Below are positions 7,638-16,254 of a DNA stretch of 47,987 bases, piece after piece. This DNA comes from RUG11237 sp045119215 (GTDB lineage: Bacteria > Bacillota > Clostridia > Lachnospirales > Lachnospiraceae): NCBI GenBank assembly GCA_045119215.1, contig JBGVDD010000103.1:1-47987 (forward strand), given 5' to 3'. A program made the translations under genes and the position numbers. The notes beneath the pieces are model-generated. The model searched no databases. It was given only the letters and a program-made list of their open reading frames with translations, and was not told the DNA's origin. How positions within the stretch are numbered: the first letter of the stretch is position 1; each line of letters starts with the position of its first letter.

Positions 7638-8372
7638 CTAATACTGTATATGCTCTAAAAATAATCCCTGTGCCTTGGCAGGAGCAGAAGTTTTTTTCGT
7701 TCCTTCCAGGATTAGTTTGGTATCATCAATAGGACGTTCGGAAAGACCGATATCTATCAGTGTTTGTACAATCATACGAACCATATTGTGGAGGAAACCA
7801 TTGGCTGTAATTGAAATCTGAATTTCCTCTTCATCTGCATATATTTCAATGGAAGATATGTTTTTGGTTGTGGATTTTGCTTTTTTTACAGAAGAAAAAT
7901 GCTTGAAATCATGGGTTCCTAGTAAATGATTGGCAGCAATTTTCATTTTATCCACATCGGGTTTTTTGAAACTATAGTACATATATTTTCTTTCAAAGAC
8001 AGAAGGAACCTGACTGATGCAGATACGATACATATATGTAATTTCCTTGGCATTTAAAGCTGCGTGAAAACGCTCTGGCATTTCTTCAATATCTACAACA
8101 GCAATATCCATAGGAAGATAGCGGTTAAAATAATTTTTGATTTCATACAATTTCATGGGGGAAGTGGTTTTGAAATTAGCTACCTGGTAATGAGCATGCA
8201 CCCCGGTTTCTGTCCTACAGCCACAGTAAAGTTCAGTATCTTCACCAGACATTTTTTTGATTACTTCGGATAATTTGTTTTCCAAAGTGTTGGTATTGTC
8301 ATCTTTGCCAAGACGTTGCCAGCCGTTATAACGGCTTCCGTCATATTCTAAAATTAATTTTATATTTCTCAT
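7638..8372 (-). CDS. TruA-family tRNA pseudouridine synthase homologue with altered catalytic residue
   Basis: This 244-residue protein has the TruA layout: N-terminal MRNIKLILEYDGSRYNGWQR, a central FHALNAKEITYMYRI strand motif and the C-terminal ANGFLHNMVRMIVQTLIDIG motif. TruA converts uridines 38-40 of tRNA anticodon arms to pseudouridine. The normally invariant GRTDxGVHA motif here reads CRTETGVHA: the catalytic Asp position is Glu55 (codon 8208-8210, GAA). It is not in the ecfA-ecfT-rplM-rpsI neighbourhood where truA usually sits in Firmicutes, so it may be a paralogue with a changed or lost activity. The start is uncertain. I chose 8372 for the standard N-terminus; 8396 would add eight residues. 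A good promoter lies at 8427-8455. Confidence 0.85.
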   Translation of the reverse strand: MRNIKLILEYDGSRYNGWQRLGKDDNTNTLENKLSEVIKKMSGEDTELYCGCRTETGVHAHYQVANFKTTSPMKLYEIKNYFNRYLPMDIAVVDIEEMPERFHAALNAKEITYMYRICISQVPSVFERKYMYYSFKKPDVDKMKIAANHLLGTHDFKHFSSVKKAKSTTKNISSIEIYADEEEIQISITANGFLHNMVRMIVQTLIDIGLSERPIDDTKLILEGTKKTSAPAKAQGLFLEHIQY

Positions 8373-8426
8373 ATTTCTTATAAGATATCCTTTCATGTTG
8401 CTAAATACAGGGGAACTAACACCCTC

Positions 8427-8455
8427 ATGTTAGCATATGTTTTTCTAAGATGCAA
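8427..8455 (-). promoter_or_regulatory. Promoter of the truA-like gene
   Basis: On the minus strand: TTGCAT (8455-8450), a 17-base spacer ending TGC, then TAACAT (8432-8427). This is a good match with an extended -10. Confidence 0.7.
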
Positions 8456-8473
8456 TGGAAAATCCCCTTTCGT

Positions 8474-8508
8474 TCCGCAACACAAAGAAAGTGTCTTTGC
8501 GCCGCGGA
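8474..8508. other. GC-rich hairpin between two divergent promoters
   Basis: TCCGC (8474-8478) pairs with GCGGA (8504-8508), and inside it CAAAGA (8483-8488) pairs with TCTTTG (8494-8499). An alternative fold pairs ACAC with GTGT. It is a GC-rich island in AT-rich DNA between the divergent truA-like and phosphate-transporter promoters. It could be an operator or a small repeat element. Confidence 0.45.
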
Positions 8509-8556
8509 CAAATCATAAACAAAAGATAAAATATATATTTTTTTCCATGATAATTC

Positions 8557-8585
8557 TTTACAATATCTGAAAGATTAGATAAAAT
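8557..8585 (+). promoter_or_regulatory. Promoter of the Na/phosphate transporter gene
   Basis: TTTACA (8557-8562), a 17-base spacer and TAAAAT (8580-8585). Confidence 0.6.
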
Positions 8586-8666
8586 AAATTTGTTTGAGCA
8601 AAATTTTAATTAAGAATAGTGTGGATTCTTGACGAAAGATCACAGAACAATTTAGGAGGACAAAAT

Positions 8667-10322
8667 ATGTCGATGTCAGATTTGGAAATGTTGTTTAAGT
8701 TCGTTGGCGGACTTGGAATGTTTCTATATGGTATGCATGTAATGGCGGAAGGGTTGCAGAAAACAGCCGGTAACAAAATGAAACATTTGTTGGCAGTGTT
8801 GACGAATAACAGATTTATTGCAGTTCTGGTAGGTGCGGCAGTTACGGCAATCATTCAGAGTAGTTCGGCAACAACAGTATTAGTGGTAGGATTTGTCAAC
8901 GCAGGTTTGCTGGAACTTACTCAGGCAGTTGGGGTTATTATGGGTGCCAACATAGGTACTACGGTAACCAGCTGGCTTGTTTCCATGAGCGAATGGGGAG
9001 CTTTTTTCAAACCTGAATTTATTGCTCCGCTGATTATTGGAATCGGGGCTTTTGGAATTATGTTTTCCAAAGATGAAAAGAAGATTGATTTGAGCCAGAT
9101 TGCCATTGGTTTTGGTATTCTTTTCATTGGACTAAGCTTTATGTCATCATCTATTGAGCCATATAAAGATGCACCGATTTTTGCGAAAGCATTCCAGACG
9201 TTAGGCTCCAATCCATTTTTAGGGATACTGACAGGTGCGGTGGTTACAGCCATTATTCAGAGTTCATCAGCATCCGTGGGTATTTTGCAAACACTGGCTA
9301 TTAACGGAATGGTAAACTGGAACTCTGCTGTGTTTATTATGTTGGGACAAAATATTGGGACCTGTATTACTGCGCTGCTGTCCAGTGCAGGTGCACAAAA
9401 AAATGCAAAAAGAGCAGCTGTGATTCACTTGTTGTTTAATGTGATGGGCGCAGTGATTTTTGGAATTATTATGTTTGTCTTCTTTTTGTTCAACAGACAA
9501 ATGGGCACATCCAGCGTTTCCAGCGTGGAAATCTCTATCTTCCACACAGTGTTTAATATTGTGAATACGGTAATTATGTTCCCGTTTGCAGGATTTTTGG
9601 TAAAGGCATCAGAAATCATTTTGCGAGGGGGAGAAAGCTCAGAAGAGGATGAAGTGGAAGTCATTATCCGTCATTTAGATGACCGTATTTTGGAAACTCC
9701 GTCTTTTGCACTTGAGAATGCATTGTTGGAAATTGAACACATGGGAGAACTTGCAGTAAAACATGTAAAAACGGTAAAACAGGCGATTGTGGACAATAAT
9801 CCAAAGAAAATAAAAAAAGCATACAAAATAGAAGAAAGTCTGGACAGGTATGCAGAATTGATATCCAACTATCTTTTGAAAATAAATAAACTTCCGTTGA
9901 CGGAAGAACAGAATGTTATGGCAAGTAATCTGTTCTATACGGTGGGAGACTATGAACGAATTGGAGACCATTGTGACAGCATTGCATCTCTGGCAGAAAA
10001 TCTGCAAAAGCAGGAATTAAAGTTCTCAGAAGTGGCAATCAAGGGAATTACCAGAGTATTTGAAAAGACAGAGGAGGCTGTTGAAAAATCGGTGGAAGTC
10101 TTAAAGACAGAAGATGAAAGGGCAATTGACATTGTGGAGAGGGATGAAGCTTTCATAGATGACATGGAAGAAGAACTTCGTAAGCAACATATCAAACGTC
10201 TGGCAAAACAACAGTGTAACGCCAATGCGGGAATTATTTTCCTGGACATGCTGGCCAGTCTGGAGAGAATTTCAGATCATTGTTTAAATATTGTAGGTTA
10301 TACAAAAAACGAAGATATATAG
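8667..10322 (+). CDS. Na+/phosphate cotransporter with PhoU-like C-terminal domain
   Basis: This 551-residue membrane protein belongs to the NptA/YjbB-like Na/Pi-cotransporter II family. Two inverted transport repeats each carry the signature: IIQSSSATT near residue 64 followed by GANIGTTVTSW, and IIQSSSASV near 197 followed by GQNIGTCITAL. About eight membrane helices are predicted up to roughly residue 320. The last 200 residues form two PhoU-like helical bundles with acidic metal-binding patterns (DYERIGDHCDS and SLERISDHCLN), the part thought to sense or regulate phosphate. The start was taken at 8667, with AGGAGG at 8654-8659, rather than the longer frame from 8619. It is monocistronic. 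No Pho box was recognised. Confidence 0.93.
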   Translation: MSMSDLEMLFKFVGGLGMFLYGMHVMAEGLQKTAGNKMKHLLAVLTNNRFIAVLVGAAVTAIIQSSSATTVLVVGFVNAGLLELTQAVGVIMGANIGTTVTSWLVSMSEWGAFFKPEFIAPLIIGIGAFGIMFSKDEKKIDLSQIAIGFGILFIGLSFMSSSIEPYKDAPIFAKAFQTLGSNPFLGILTGAVVTAIIQSSSASVGILQTLAINGMVNWNSAVFIMLGQNIGTCITALLSSAGAQKNAKRAAVIHLLFNVMGAVIFGIIMFVFFLFNRQMGTSSVSSVEISIFHTVFNIVNTVIMFPFAGFLVKASEIILRGGESSEEDEVEVIIRHLDDRILETPSFALENALLEIEHMGELAVKHVKTVKQAIVDNNPKKIKKAYKIEESLDRYAELISNYLLKINKLPLTEEQNVMASNLFYTVGDYERIGDHCDSIASLAENLQKQELKFSEVAIKGITRVFEKTEEAVEKSVEVLKTEDERAIDIVERDEAFIDDMEEELRKQHIKRLAKQQCNANAGIIFLDMLASLERISDHCLNIVGYTKNEDI

Positions 10323-10334
10323 AATAAAGGTGTG

Positions 10335-10353
10335 TAACAGTAACAAACTGTTA
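10335..10353. repeat. Intergenic hairpin TAACAGT...ACTGTTA
   Basis: A perfect 7-bp stem with a five-base loop just after the transporter gene. Its arms match the ends of the repeats at 2870 and 43989. There is no T-run. Confidence 0.5.
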
Positions 10354-10418
10354 ATAAAGGTGTGAAGGCAATTGTTTTAGGAGGTTGCATTCATACCTTT
10401 TTTCATGTAGAATACATA

Positions 10419-10424
10419 TATAAT
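10419..10424 (+). promoter_or_regulatory. Probable -10 box for the four-gene cluster
   Basis: A perfect TATAAT about 65 bp before the first gene of the 10487-17511 cluster; no convincing -35 box is seen. Confidence 0.45.
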
Positions 10425-10486
10425 ATGCCGGCTGATGGTGAAGGTTTACAAGGTTACGTCAAATTATAAAGCAGGAGTTGAGAGTA

Positions 10487-13400
10487 GTGTACATTACGTT
10501 GGAAAAAATTTCAAAAGGAAAATTTGATACAGAAAATCCCGTTTTGGTAATTTCTCCGGAACGGATAGAGTGTAATCTTCATCCGGGAGAAAATTATCAG
10601 GGAAGCTTCAAAATAAGAGGGGATAAAGAATTAAGAGGCTATTTGACAATTTCTTCGCCTAGAATGACCTGCTCTGTGACATCTTTTCGTGGAACTGAGA
10701 ACGTAATCTACTATAAGTTTGACGGCAGGGGCATGGGAATCGGAGAGGTGGTAAAAGGGAAGATAGATATCATCAGTAATGCTGGAGAATACAGCCTTCC
10801 GTTTGTAGCTACTGTTGAAAAATGTCATGTTTCTTCCTCTTTAGGAAGTATCCGTAATCTATTTCATTTTGCAAATCTTGCACAAAATTCATGGAACGAA
10901 GCAGTTAGACTATTTGAAAGTGAAGAATTTGTGAAAATTTTTTCACCTCATGACAGGCAGTATATTCCTTTGTATGAAGGACTGATGGGAAATGTGGATA
11001 GGAATTATGCACTGGAAGAATTTTTGATTGCCATACGTAAAAAGGATGAAGTTGTCTTTTGGCTTGATCAGGATGATATAGAATTTTCTGAGGTCTGGGA
11101 AGATATCCGGGAGAGTATTCCATTAAACAAAAAACATTGGGGCTATTTTGAAGTGGAAGTGACATCGGATGCAGAATTTTTAGAACTGTCCCAAAAATAT
11201 CTTCACCAAGAGGAGTTTGTAGGGAATTTCTGTCCCTACTCTTACTTTGTGCGTTATGATAAAATGCATGCAGGAAAAAATCAAGGCAGAATTACCTTTC
11301 GTGCAGGAAAGTACACTATGCATTATCAAGTGACGGCTTATAAAGGAAAACGGGAAAAGCGTATCCGAAAGGATAAAAGGCTTATCTTTGACTTAATACA
11401 GTATTATCTGGATTTTAGGATGAAAAACATAAATAGTTCCACCTGGATTTTAAAATCAACAGAGGCCATTGAGCAATCAAATATTCGATGGAAGAGGGAT
11501 ATTGGGATTATGCTCTATCAGGTACAGCTGTTGTTGGCAGAAAAAAGGGTAGAGGAAGCTGTTTTTATTCTTAAAAATAATGTGGATGTAAAGAATTTAA
11601 GAAAAAATGACCCAATAAATTATTGTTATTATCTGTATTTGAATGCTTTGGCAGAACCGAAAGAGTCTTTAAGGGATAAGGCACTTTTAGCAATCAATGA
11701 TTTATTGGACAAAGATGTATATCATTGGGTGTTAATGTGGATAAAATTATATCTTGAAGAAGATTATGAGGATAACAAATCTAAAAAATATCATGACATT
11801 AAACAGTTTTGTAGTCGTGGGTGTGATAATCCTATCCTTTATCTGGAAGCCTTTAATATCTTAAAGCGGGATGACTGTGTGCTTACCCACTTGGATGATT
11901 TTGATGTTAAGTTGCTTCACTGGGCAGGAAAAAGGGGGAAGCTGGATGAAGAACTGTGCCTTCGGATTATTTACCTGGCACAAAAGGAACAGAAAATTTC
12001 GTATATGTTATATGAAGTACTTACGCTTTGTTATGAAACCTATCCTACCGTGGAAGGCTTACAAACAATTTGTTCGCTGTTGATAAAAAATGATAAAAGG
12101 GAGCGTAAATATTTTAGGTGGTATGAAAAAGGTGTGGAAAATGAACTGAAAATCACCAGGTTGTATGAGCATTATCTGATGACGGCAGATACCTCTTCTT
12201 TAATAAAAATCCCCCAAAATGTCATGATGTATTTTATGTTTCAATGTGATTTAGGATACAAAAAGCAGGCATTTATTTATGCAAATCTTTTAAAAAACAA
12301 AGAACAATACCATGATTTGTATGAAAAGCATAGGGAACAAATCTATAGATTTGCACGAGAACAGCTTTCGCTAAAACATATGAATGAAGACTTGGCTTTG
12401 ATTTATAAGGAAGAACTTAAGGAAGATTTTATGGATGAAAGACAGGCGGACGCCTTATCTGCTGTAATGTTTACATACAAAGTGAGGGTAGATAATGAAA
12501 AGGTGCTGCGTGTGTTGGTGCGCCACAGTGCTTTGTTTTTGGAAGAGGCGTTTTCATGTACGGATGGTGTGGCCTATGTAAATATTTACAATGATACTTT
12601 TTGTTTGTTAGGTGAAGATGCCTATGGAAGAAAGTTTCCCATAAGATTAAAAGAAGAACCCAGGCGATTGTTGGGGGATGCCATATTGGAGGAACAATGC
12701 TTTAAATATGCAAAACATGAGATTGGAATTTATATTCATAAGCTGATTAATAAAGGGGAATGCCTGGAAGTTACAGAAAAAAATATAAAACAGCTGAGGA
12801 GTCTTTCTGACAGTCTCATTGTGAAACCGGAAGAAAAGCAAGGATTTTACAGGAAAATAGCGGATTATTATTATGAGAGCAAAAGAACAGAAGAACTGGA
12901 TAATTATTTGCTGGAAATTCAATTAGAGGATTTGAAGACCAAAGACAGGGCCAGAATGGTGGAATACATGATTATGGAGAAAATGTATGAAAAGTCTTAT
13001 AATTATGTGTGTTCTTATGGTGCGGAAGGTATGAATCTGAAGCTGTTATTGAGAATGTGTAGTTTTTATCTTAGGGAAAAGCGGGAGAGTCTGTATGAAG
13101 ATCAGATGTTTCGCGTATTATGTCATTACCTGTATGATAAAGGGAAATATGATGTGGAATTACTGGCTTATCTGGTGGGATACTATCAAGGCAGTTTGTC
13201 TCAGATGCGTACCTTATGGAAGTCGGCACGAGAGTTTGGATTAGATAGCTATGAATTGGAAGAGCGAATGTTAATACAGGCATTGTTTGCCCACTCCTAT
13301 GTAGAAGAACTTTCGGATATTTTCCTGGAATATGTCAAACAGGGAGCCAGACCAAGTGTAGAAAAAGCATTTATTTCAAGTATTTGTTTTGAGTATTTTT

Positions 13401-14023
13401 CAAAGGAGCGTATTACGGAATCAAAAATCCTGGATCATTTATACCAGATGGTACGTGTAGGAGAAGAATTACCAAAGATATGTGAAATTGCTTTGCTGAA
13501 ATATTGTGCCCAGGAAAAAAAAGCTATGGCACAAAGGGAGAAGGTTCTGGGGCCTATTCTGCAAAAATACCTGGCGGATAATTGCTATTTTGAGTTTATG
13601 AAAGACTATAGTTATGATTTACCAGAGCTTGTTTTGTTAAAAAATAGGACAATCTTTGAATTTCACTCTAAGGGCAAGGGAGTGGTGCAGATGCATTACA
13701 CCTATGAACATCAGGATGGAGAATATCATGTGATTTCTATGAAAGAATGGTTTGAGGGTGTGTACACGGCAGATTTTATTTTATTTTTTGGGGAAGCAAT
13801 ACAATATTATATTACGGAGCAACAGGAAGGACAGGAAAGCCTGGTGAGTAGCGGAAGAATGTTGATGGCAGACCAGGGGGAACGGCTGGGGGATCAGAGA
13901 TATAATATGTTAAATGATTGTATTATAAGCAGAAATCTGCAGGATGAAAAAACAATGGAAATACTGTTAGATAGATATGATACAATGGAATATATGACGA
14001 AACAATTGTTTGTAATGAAGTAG
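10487..14023 (+). CDS. Giant Ig-like plus helical-repeat protein (DUF5717-like)
   Basis: This protein of about 1178 residues has no signal peptide or membrane helix. Residues about 15-105 look like an Ig-like beta sandwich (ISPERIECNLHPGENYQGSF, then alternating strands to FVATVEK). The rest is mostly alpha-helical, with many Tyr/Leu-rich helix pairs of TPR/HEAT character, and ends in a short beta-rich region around HYTYEHQDGEYHVIS. I associate it with DUF5717 of Lachnospiraceae (from memory). Function is unknown. The start is taken as GTG 10487, nine bases after AGGAG (10473-10477); a TTG at 10478 directly abuts that site and is unlikely. It is the first gene of a tight cluster and ends 10 bp before the Hsp70-fold gene, suggesting a scaffold for that partner. 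Confidence 0.85.
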   Translation: MYITLEKISKGKFDTENPVLVISPERIECNLHPGENYQGSFKIRGDKELRGYLTISSPRMTCSVTSFRGTENVIYYKFDGRGMGIGEVVKGKIDIISNAGEYSLPFVATVEKCHVSSSLGSIRNLFHFANLAQNSWNEAVRLFESEEFVKIFSPHDRQYIPLYEGLMGNVDRNYALEEFLIAIRKKDEVVFWLDQDDIEFSEVWEDIRESIPLNKKHWGYFEVEVTSDAEFLELSQKYLHQEEFVGNFCPYSYFVRYDKMHAGKNQGRITFRAGKYTMHYQVTAYKGKREKRIRKDKRLIFDLIQYYLDFRMKNINSSTWILKSTEAIEQSNIRWKRDIGIMLYQVQLLLAEKRVEEAVFILKNNVDVKNLRKNDPINYCYYLYLNALAEPKESLRDKALLAINDLLDKDVYHWVLMWIKLYLEEDYEDNKSKKYHDIKQFCSRGCDNPILYLEAFNILKRDDCVLTHLDDFDVKLLHWAGKRGKLDEELCLRIIYLAQKEQKISYMLYEVLTLCYETYPTVEGLQTICSLLIKNDKRERKYFRWYEKGVENELKITRLYEHYLMTADTSSLIKIPQNVMMYFMFQCDLGYKKQAFIYANLLKNKEQYHDLYEKHREQIYRFAREQLSLKHMNEDLALIYKEELKEDFMDERQADALSAVMFTYKVRVDNEKVLRVLVRHSALFLEEAFSCTDGVAYVNIYNDTFCLLGEDAYGRKFPIRLKEEPRRLLGDAILEEQCFKYAKHEIGIYIHKLINKGECLEVTEKNIKQLRSLSDSLIVKPEEKQGFYRKIADYYYESKRTEELDNYLLEIQLEDLKTKDRARMVEYMIMEKMYEKSYNYVCSYGAEGMNLKLLLRMCSFYLREKRESLYEDQMFRVLCHYLYDKGKYDVELLAYLVGYYQGSLSQMRTLWKSAREFGLDSYELEERMLIQALFAHSYVEELSDIFLEYVKQGARPSVEKAFISSICFEYFSKERITESKILDHLYQMVRVGEELPKICEIALLKYCAQEKKAMAQREKVLGPILQKYLADNCYFEFMKDYSYDLPELVLLKNRTIFEFHSKGKGVVQMHYTYEHQDGEYHVISMKEWFEGVYTADFILFFGEAIQYYITEQQEGQESLVSSGRMLMADQGERLGDQRYNMLNDCIISRNLQDEKTMEILLDRYDTMEYMTKQLFVMK

Positions 14024-14033
14024 GTGGATAACC

Positions 14034-15326
14034 ATGAAAAGACAAAATTTCCAGTGCACAAAAATTTGTGTCGGATATGAATTAGGAGAAGAATATTGTC
14101 AGATCAATATCATATCTCCAGATACAAAGGGGGAAATCGTATCTGTAAAATCCAATGTAACGGAAGAGAGCATCAGGATTCCTTTTGTAATGGCAAAACG
14201 CTATGGGGCAGAACAGTGGTATTACGGAAAAGAGGCTCTCAATAAAGTGCAGACTGGGGAAGCGATTCTAACAGATGGACTTTATGGGCATATTAGGGAA
14301 CAAGCTGCAGTGGTAATAGAAGGAAAAGAATATGATATCCAGGCATTAGTGGCTATGTACATAAAAAAGACTATGAGTCTGATTCTTGATTATGTTTCTT
14401 TTGAGCAAATTGATGGATGCGGGTTTGTAGTGCCGGAACTTGAAAAAAACGTGGTATATATGTGGCAAAAAATACTGTCATCCTTGATGATACCAAAAGA
14501 GAAATGTTTTTTAATTTCTTATGAGGAGGCATTTGCCTACTATGCTGCCTTTCAAGAGGGAGTCCAGGTAGAACGAGGGATACTCTTATTAGACTATAGT
14601 AAAAATATGCTTACAGCAAAATTATTACAGACGAAAGGGAATACCCAGCCCCGGCTTTTGTCAGTGACAAAATTATATCATGAGGAAATAGAAGCGGATG
14701 ATGAAAAATTTTTGCAATGTCTGCGGATGATTTTGGCAGGATTCAGACCATTGGTGGTTTATCTGACAGGCGAGGGCTTTGAAACACGCTGGTATGAAAC
14801 ATCATTAAAATTCTTGTGTCAGGGAAGAAGAGTGTTTAAAGGACAGAATTTGTATGGAACAGGTGGACTTTGGTATGTAGTGGAAAGACTGCAGGAAGCT
14901 TGCTCTGGATATATATTTTTGGGAGAAGACCATATAAAAATGAATTTTCTGATTCAAGCAAGAAAATTGGGAAAAGGCAACTGTAAAGAAGAAGAGGTGG
15001 AACTGCTTTCGGCAGACCTTCATTGGTATGAGGCGAGAAAGACGGTGGAGGTCATTCCACAAAATTGCGAGACGGTGGAGGTGGTGGCCAAAAGCCTGGA
15101 TGGGAAAAAACAGCAGGTGTTTTGTGTGAAGCTAAAAGATTTTCCGGTAAGGGAGAGAAAAGCTACCCGGTTAGAACTTACTGTGTATTTTCGGGAAAGG
15201 GGAATTGGTGTGATTCAAATTCGTGATCTGGGGTTTGGACAGATTTATCCTGCCACAGGAAAAATATGGCAGGAAGGATTTGATTTGAAACATGTGGAAG
15301 AAAAGCTAAATGAAGGTGTTTTGTGA
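14034..15326 (+). CDS. Hsp70/actin-fold protein with degenerate nucleotide loops (DUF5716-like)
   Basis: This 430-residue protein lines up by eye with Hsp70 nucleotide-binding domains. VGYELGEEYCQI (13-24) takes the place of the phosphate-1 loop G-I-D-L-G-T-T. IPFVMAKRYG with YYGKEALN (49-70) matches the TPSVV...VGETAKE segment. ISYEEAFAYYAA (161-172) matches ISEPTAAAIAYG. LLDYSKNMLTAKL (185-197) takes the place of the phosphate-2 loop D-L-G-G-G-T-F-D. VVYLTGEGFETRW (241-253) resembles the adenosine motif. The Gly and Thr residues that hold ATP phosphates are mostly gone, so it may bind nucleotide weakly or not at all. About 110 C-terminal residues are beta-rich, like a short substrate domain. 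I associate it with DUF5716 (from memory). It is co-transcribed with its neighbours. Confidence 0.82.
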   Translation: MKRQNFQCTKICVGYELGEEYCQINIISPDTKGEIVSVKSNVTEESIRIPFVMAKRYGAEQWYYGKEALNKVQTGEAILTDGLYGHIREQAAVVIEGKEYDIQALVAMYIKKTMSLILDYVSFEQIDGCGFVVPELEKNVVYMWQKILSSLMIPKEKCFLISYEEAFAYYAAFQEGVQVERGILLLDYSKNMLTAKLLQTKGNTQPRLLSVTKLYHEEIEADDEKFLQCLRMILAGFRPLVVYLTGEGFETRWYETSLKFLCQGRRVFKGQNLYGTGGLWYVVERLQEACSGYIFLGEDHIKMNFLIQARKLGKGNCKEEEVELLSADLHWYEARKTVEVIPQNCETVEVVAKSLDGKKQQVFCVKLKDFPVRERKATRLELTVYFRERGIGVIQIRDLGFGQIYPATGKIWQEGFDLKHVEEKLNEGVL

Positions 15327-15353
15327 TTTAGAAAACAGATGGGAGAAATGGTG

Positions 15354-16235
15354 ATGGAGTGTTTGTTGCTATGCCATGAAAAAAAAGCAGAGAAACCTTT
15401 TTATCTAAAGGAATTTGATCTAAAAATATATACCATAGAAGAATTGTGTTATTGCCTGTATAAGAACGTACACATGTTGGACCGACACATTATGAAAGAA
15501 CAATTGTGTATGTTTTTACAAAAGGAGTTAGGTTTTGAACACCTTGCCATGGAGCTTAGACATATGATAGAAACAAAGCAGGGCTTGGAAAAGTTTGTGT
15601 TGGCAATCTTGGAGGAATCCGGATTTTTCCGGGAACAGGAACTACAAAGCATAGGCAGGGAGTTACAGGAGATTGAAGGAAAAAGCAGTCTGTTTCGAAA
15701 AAAAGCCCGTGGGGATTATTATCTGGAACATGAAAAATACTCCAAGGCTCTCTTAGAATATCAACAAATCCTAGAGACAGAATTTGGGGAGTGTAAGGCG
15801 GAAACGGTGACGGAAGATATTTCCTTAGGAGACAGGGAACTTTTAGAGTATAAAAGCGGCGTGCTTCACAATATAGGGACTGTGTATGCGAGACTCTTCT
15901 CCTTTGAGATGGCTGCCAGATATTTTTATAGAGCCTACGAAATTACAAAGGACAGTGAGAGCCTGGAGGGGTACCTGATTGCTCTTCATATGTATTTGCC
16001 CAGGGATGAATATATAGAACGTGTGACAAAAGAGCTGATAATCCAGGATGTGGCATTGGCAGTGGAAGAGAAATTTCGTATTGTCATGGAAGGGCAGGAC
16101 AAACAGGAGAGCAGGCGAAGAAACAGGGAGATTTTTGAACAAAAAACTCTGGGAAATGTGATGGAGTACTACGAAGAAGTGGATGGGGTTTTGGAAAAGT
16201 ACAAGGAAGATTATAAAGAGAGTATGACGATTTAG
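15354..16235 (+). CDS. TPR-like helical protein
   Basis: A soluble, all-helical protein of about 293 residues. Residues about 115-150 (KKARGDYYLEHEKYSKALLEY) and 170-200 (LHNIGTVYARLFSFEMAARYFYRAYEI) are clear tetratricopeptide helix pairs with the small-residue and aromatic spacing of that repeat. The N-terminal 100 residues are helical without a known motif. In-frame ATGs lie at 15339, 15348 and 15354. I favour 15354 because GGGAG at 15341-15345 is then at normal spacing. It is third in the cluster, starting 28 bp after the Hsp70-fold gene and ending 19 bp before the coiled-coil gene. TPRs often bind chaperone tails, which fits an adaptor role, but that is inference. Confidence 0.8.
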   Translation: MECLLLCHEKKAEKPFYLKEFDLKIYTIEELCYCLYKNVHMLDRHIMKEQLCMFLQKELGFEHLAMELRHMIETKQGLEKFVLAILEESGFFREQELQSIGRELQEIEGKSSLFRKKARGDYYLEHEKYSKALLEYQQILETEFGECKAETVTEDISLGDRELLEYKSGVLHNIGTVYARLFSFEMAARYFYRAYEITKDSESLEGYLIALHMYLPRDEYIERVTKELIIQDVALAVEEKFRIVMEGQDKQESRRRNREIFEQKTLGNVMEYYEEVDGVLEKYKEDYKESMTI

Positions 16236-16254
16236 GGTATATTGAGGTTGAAAA

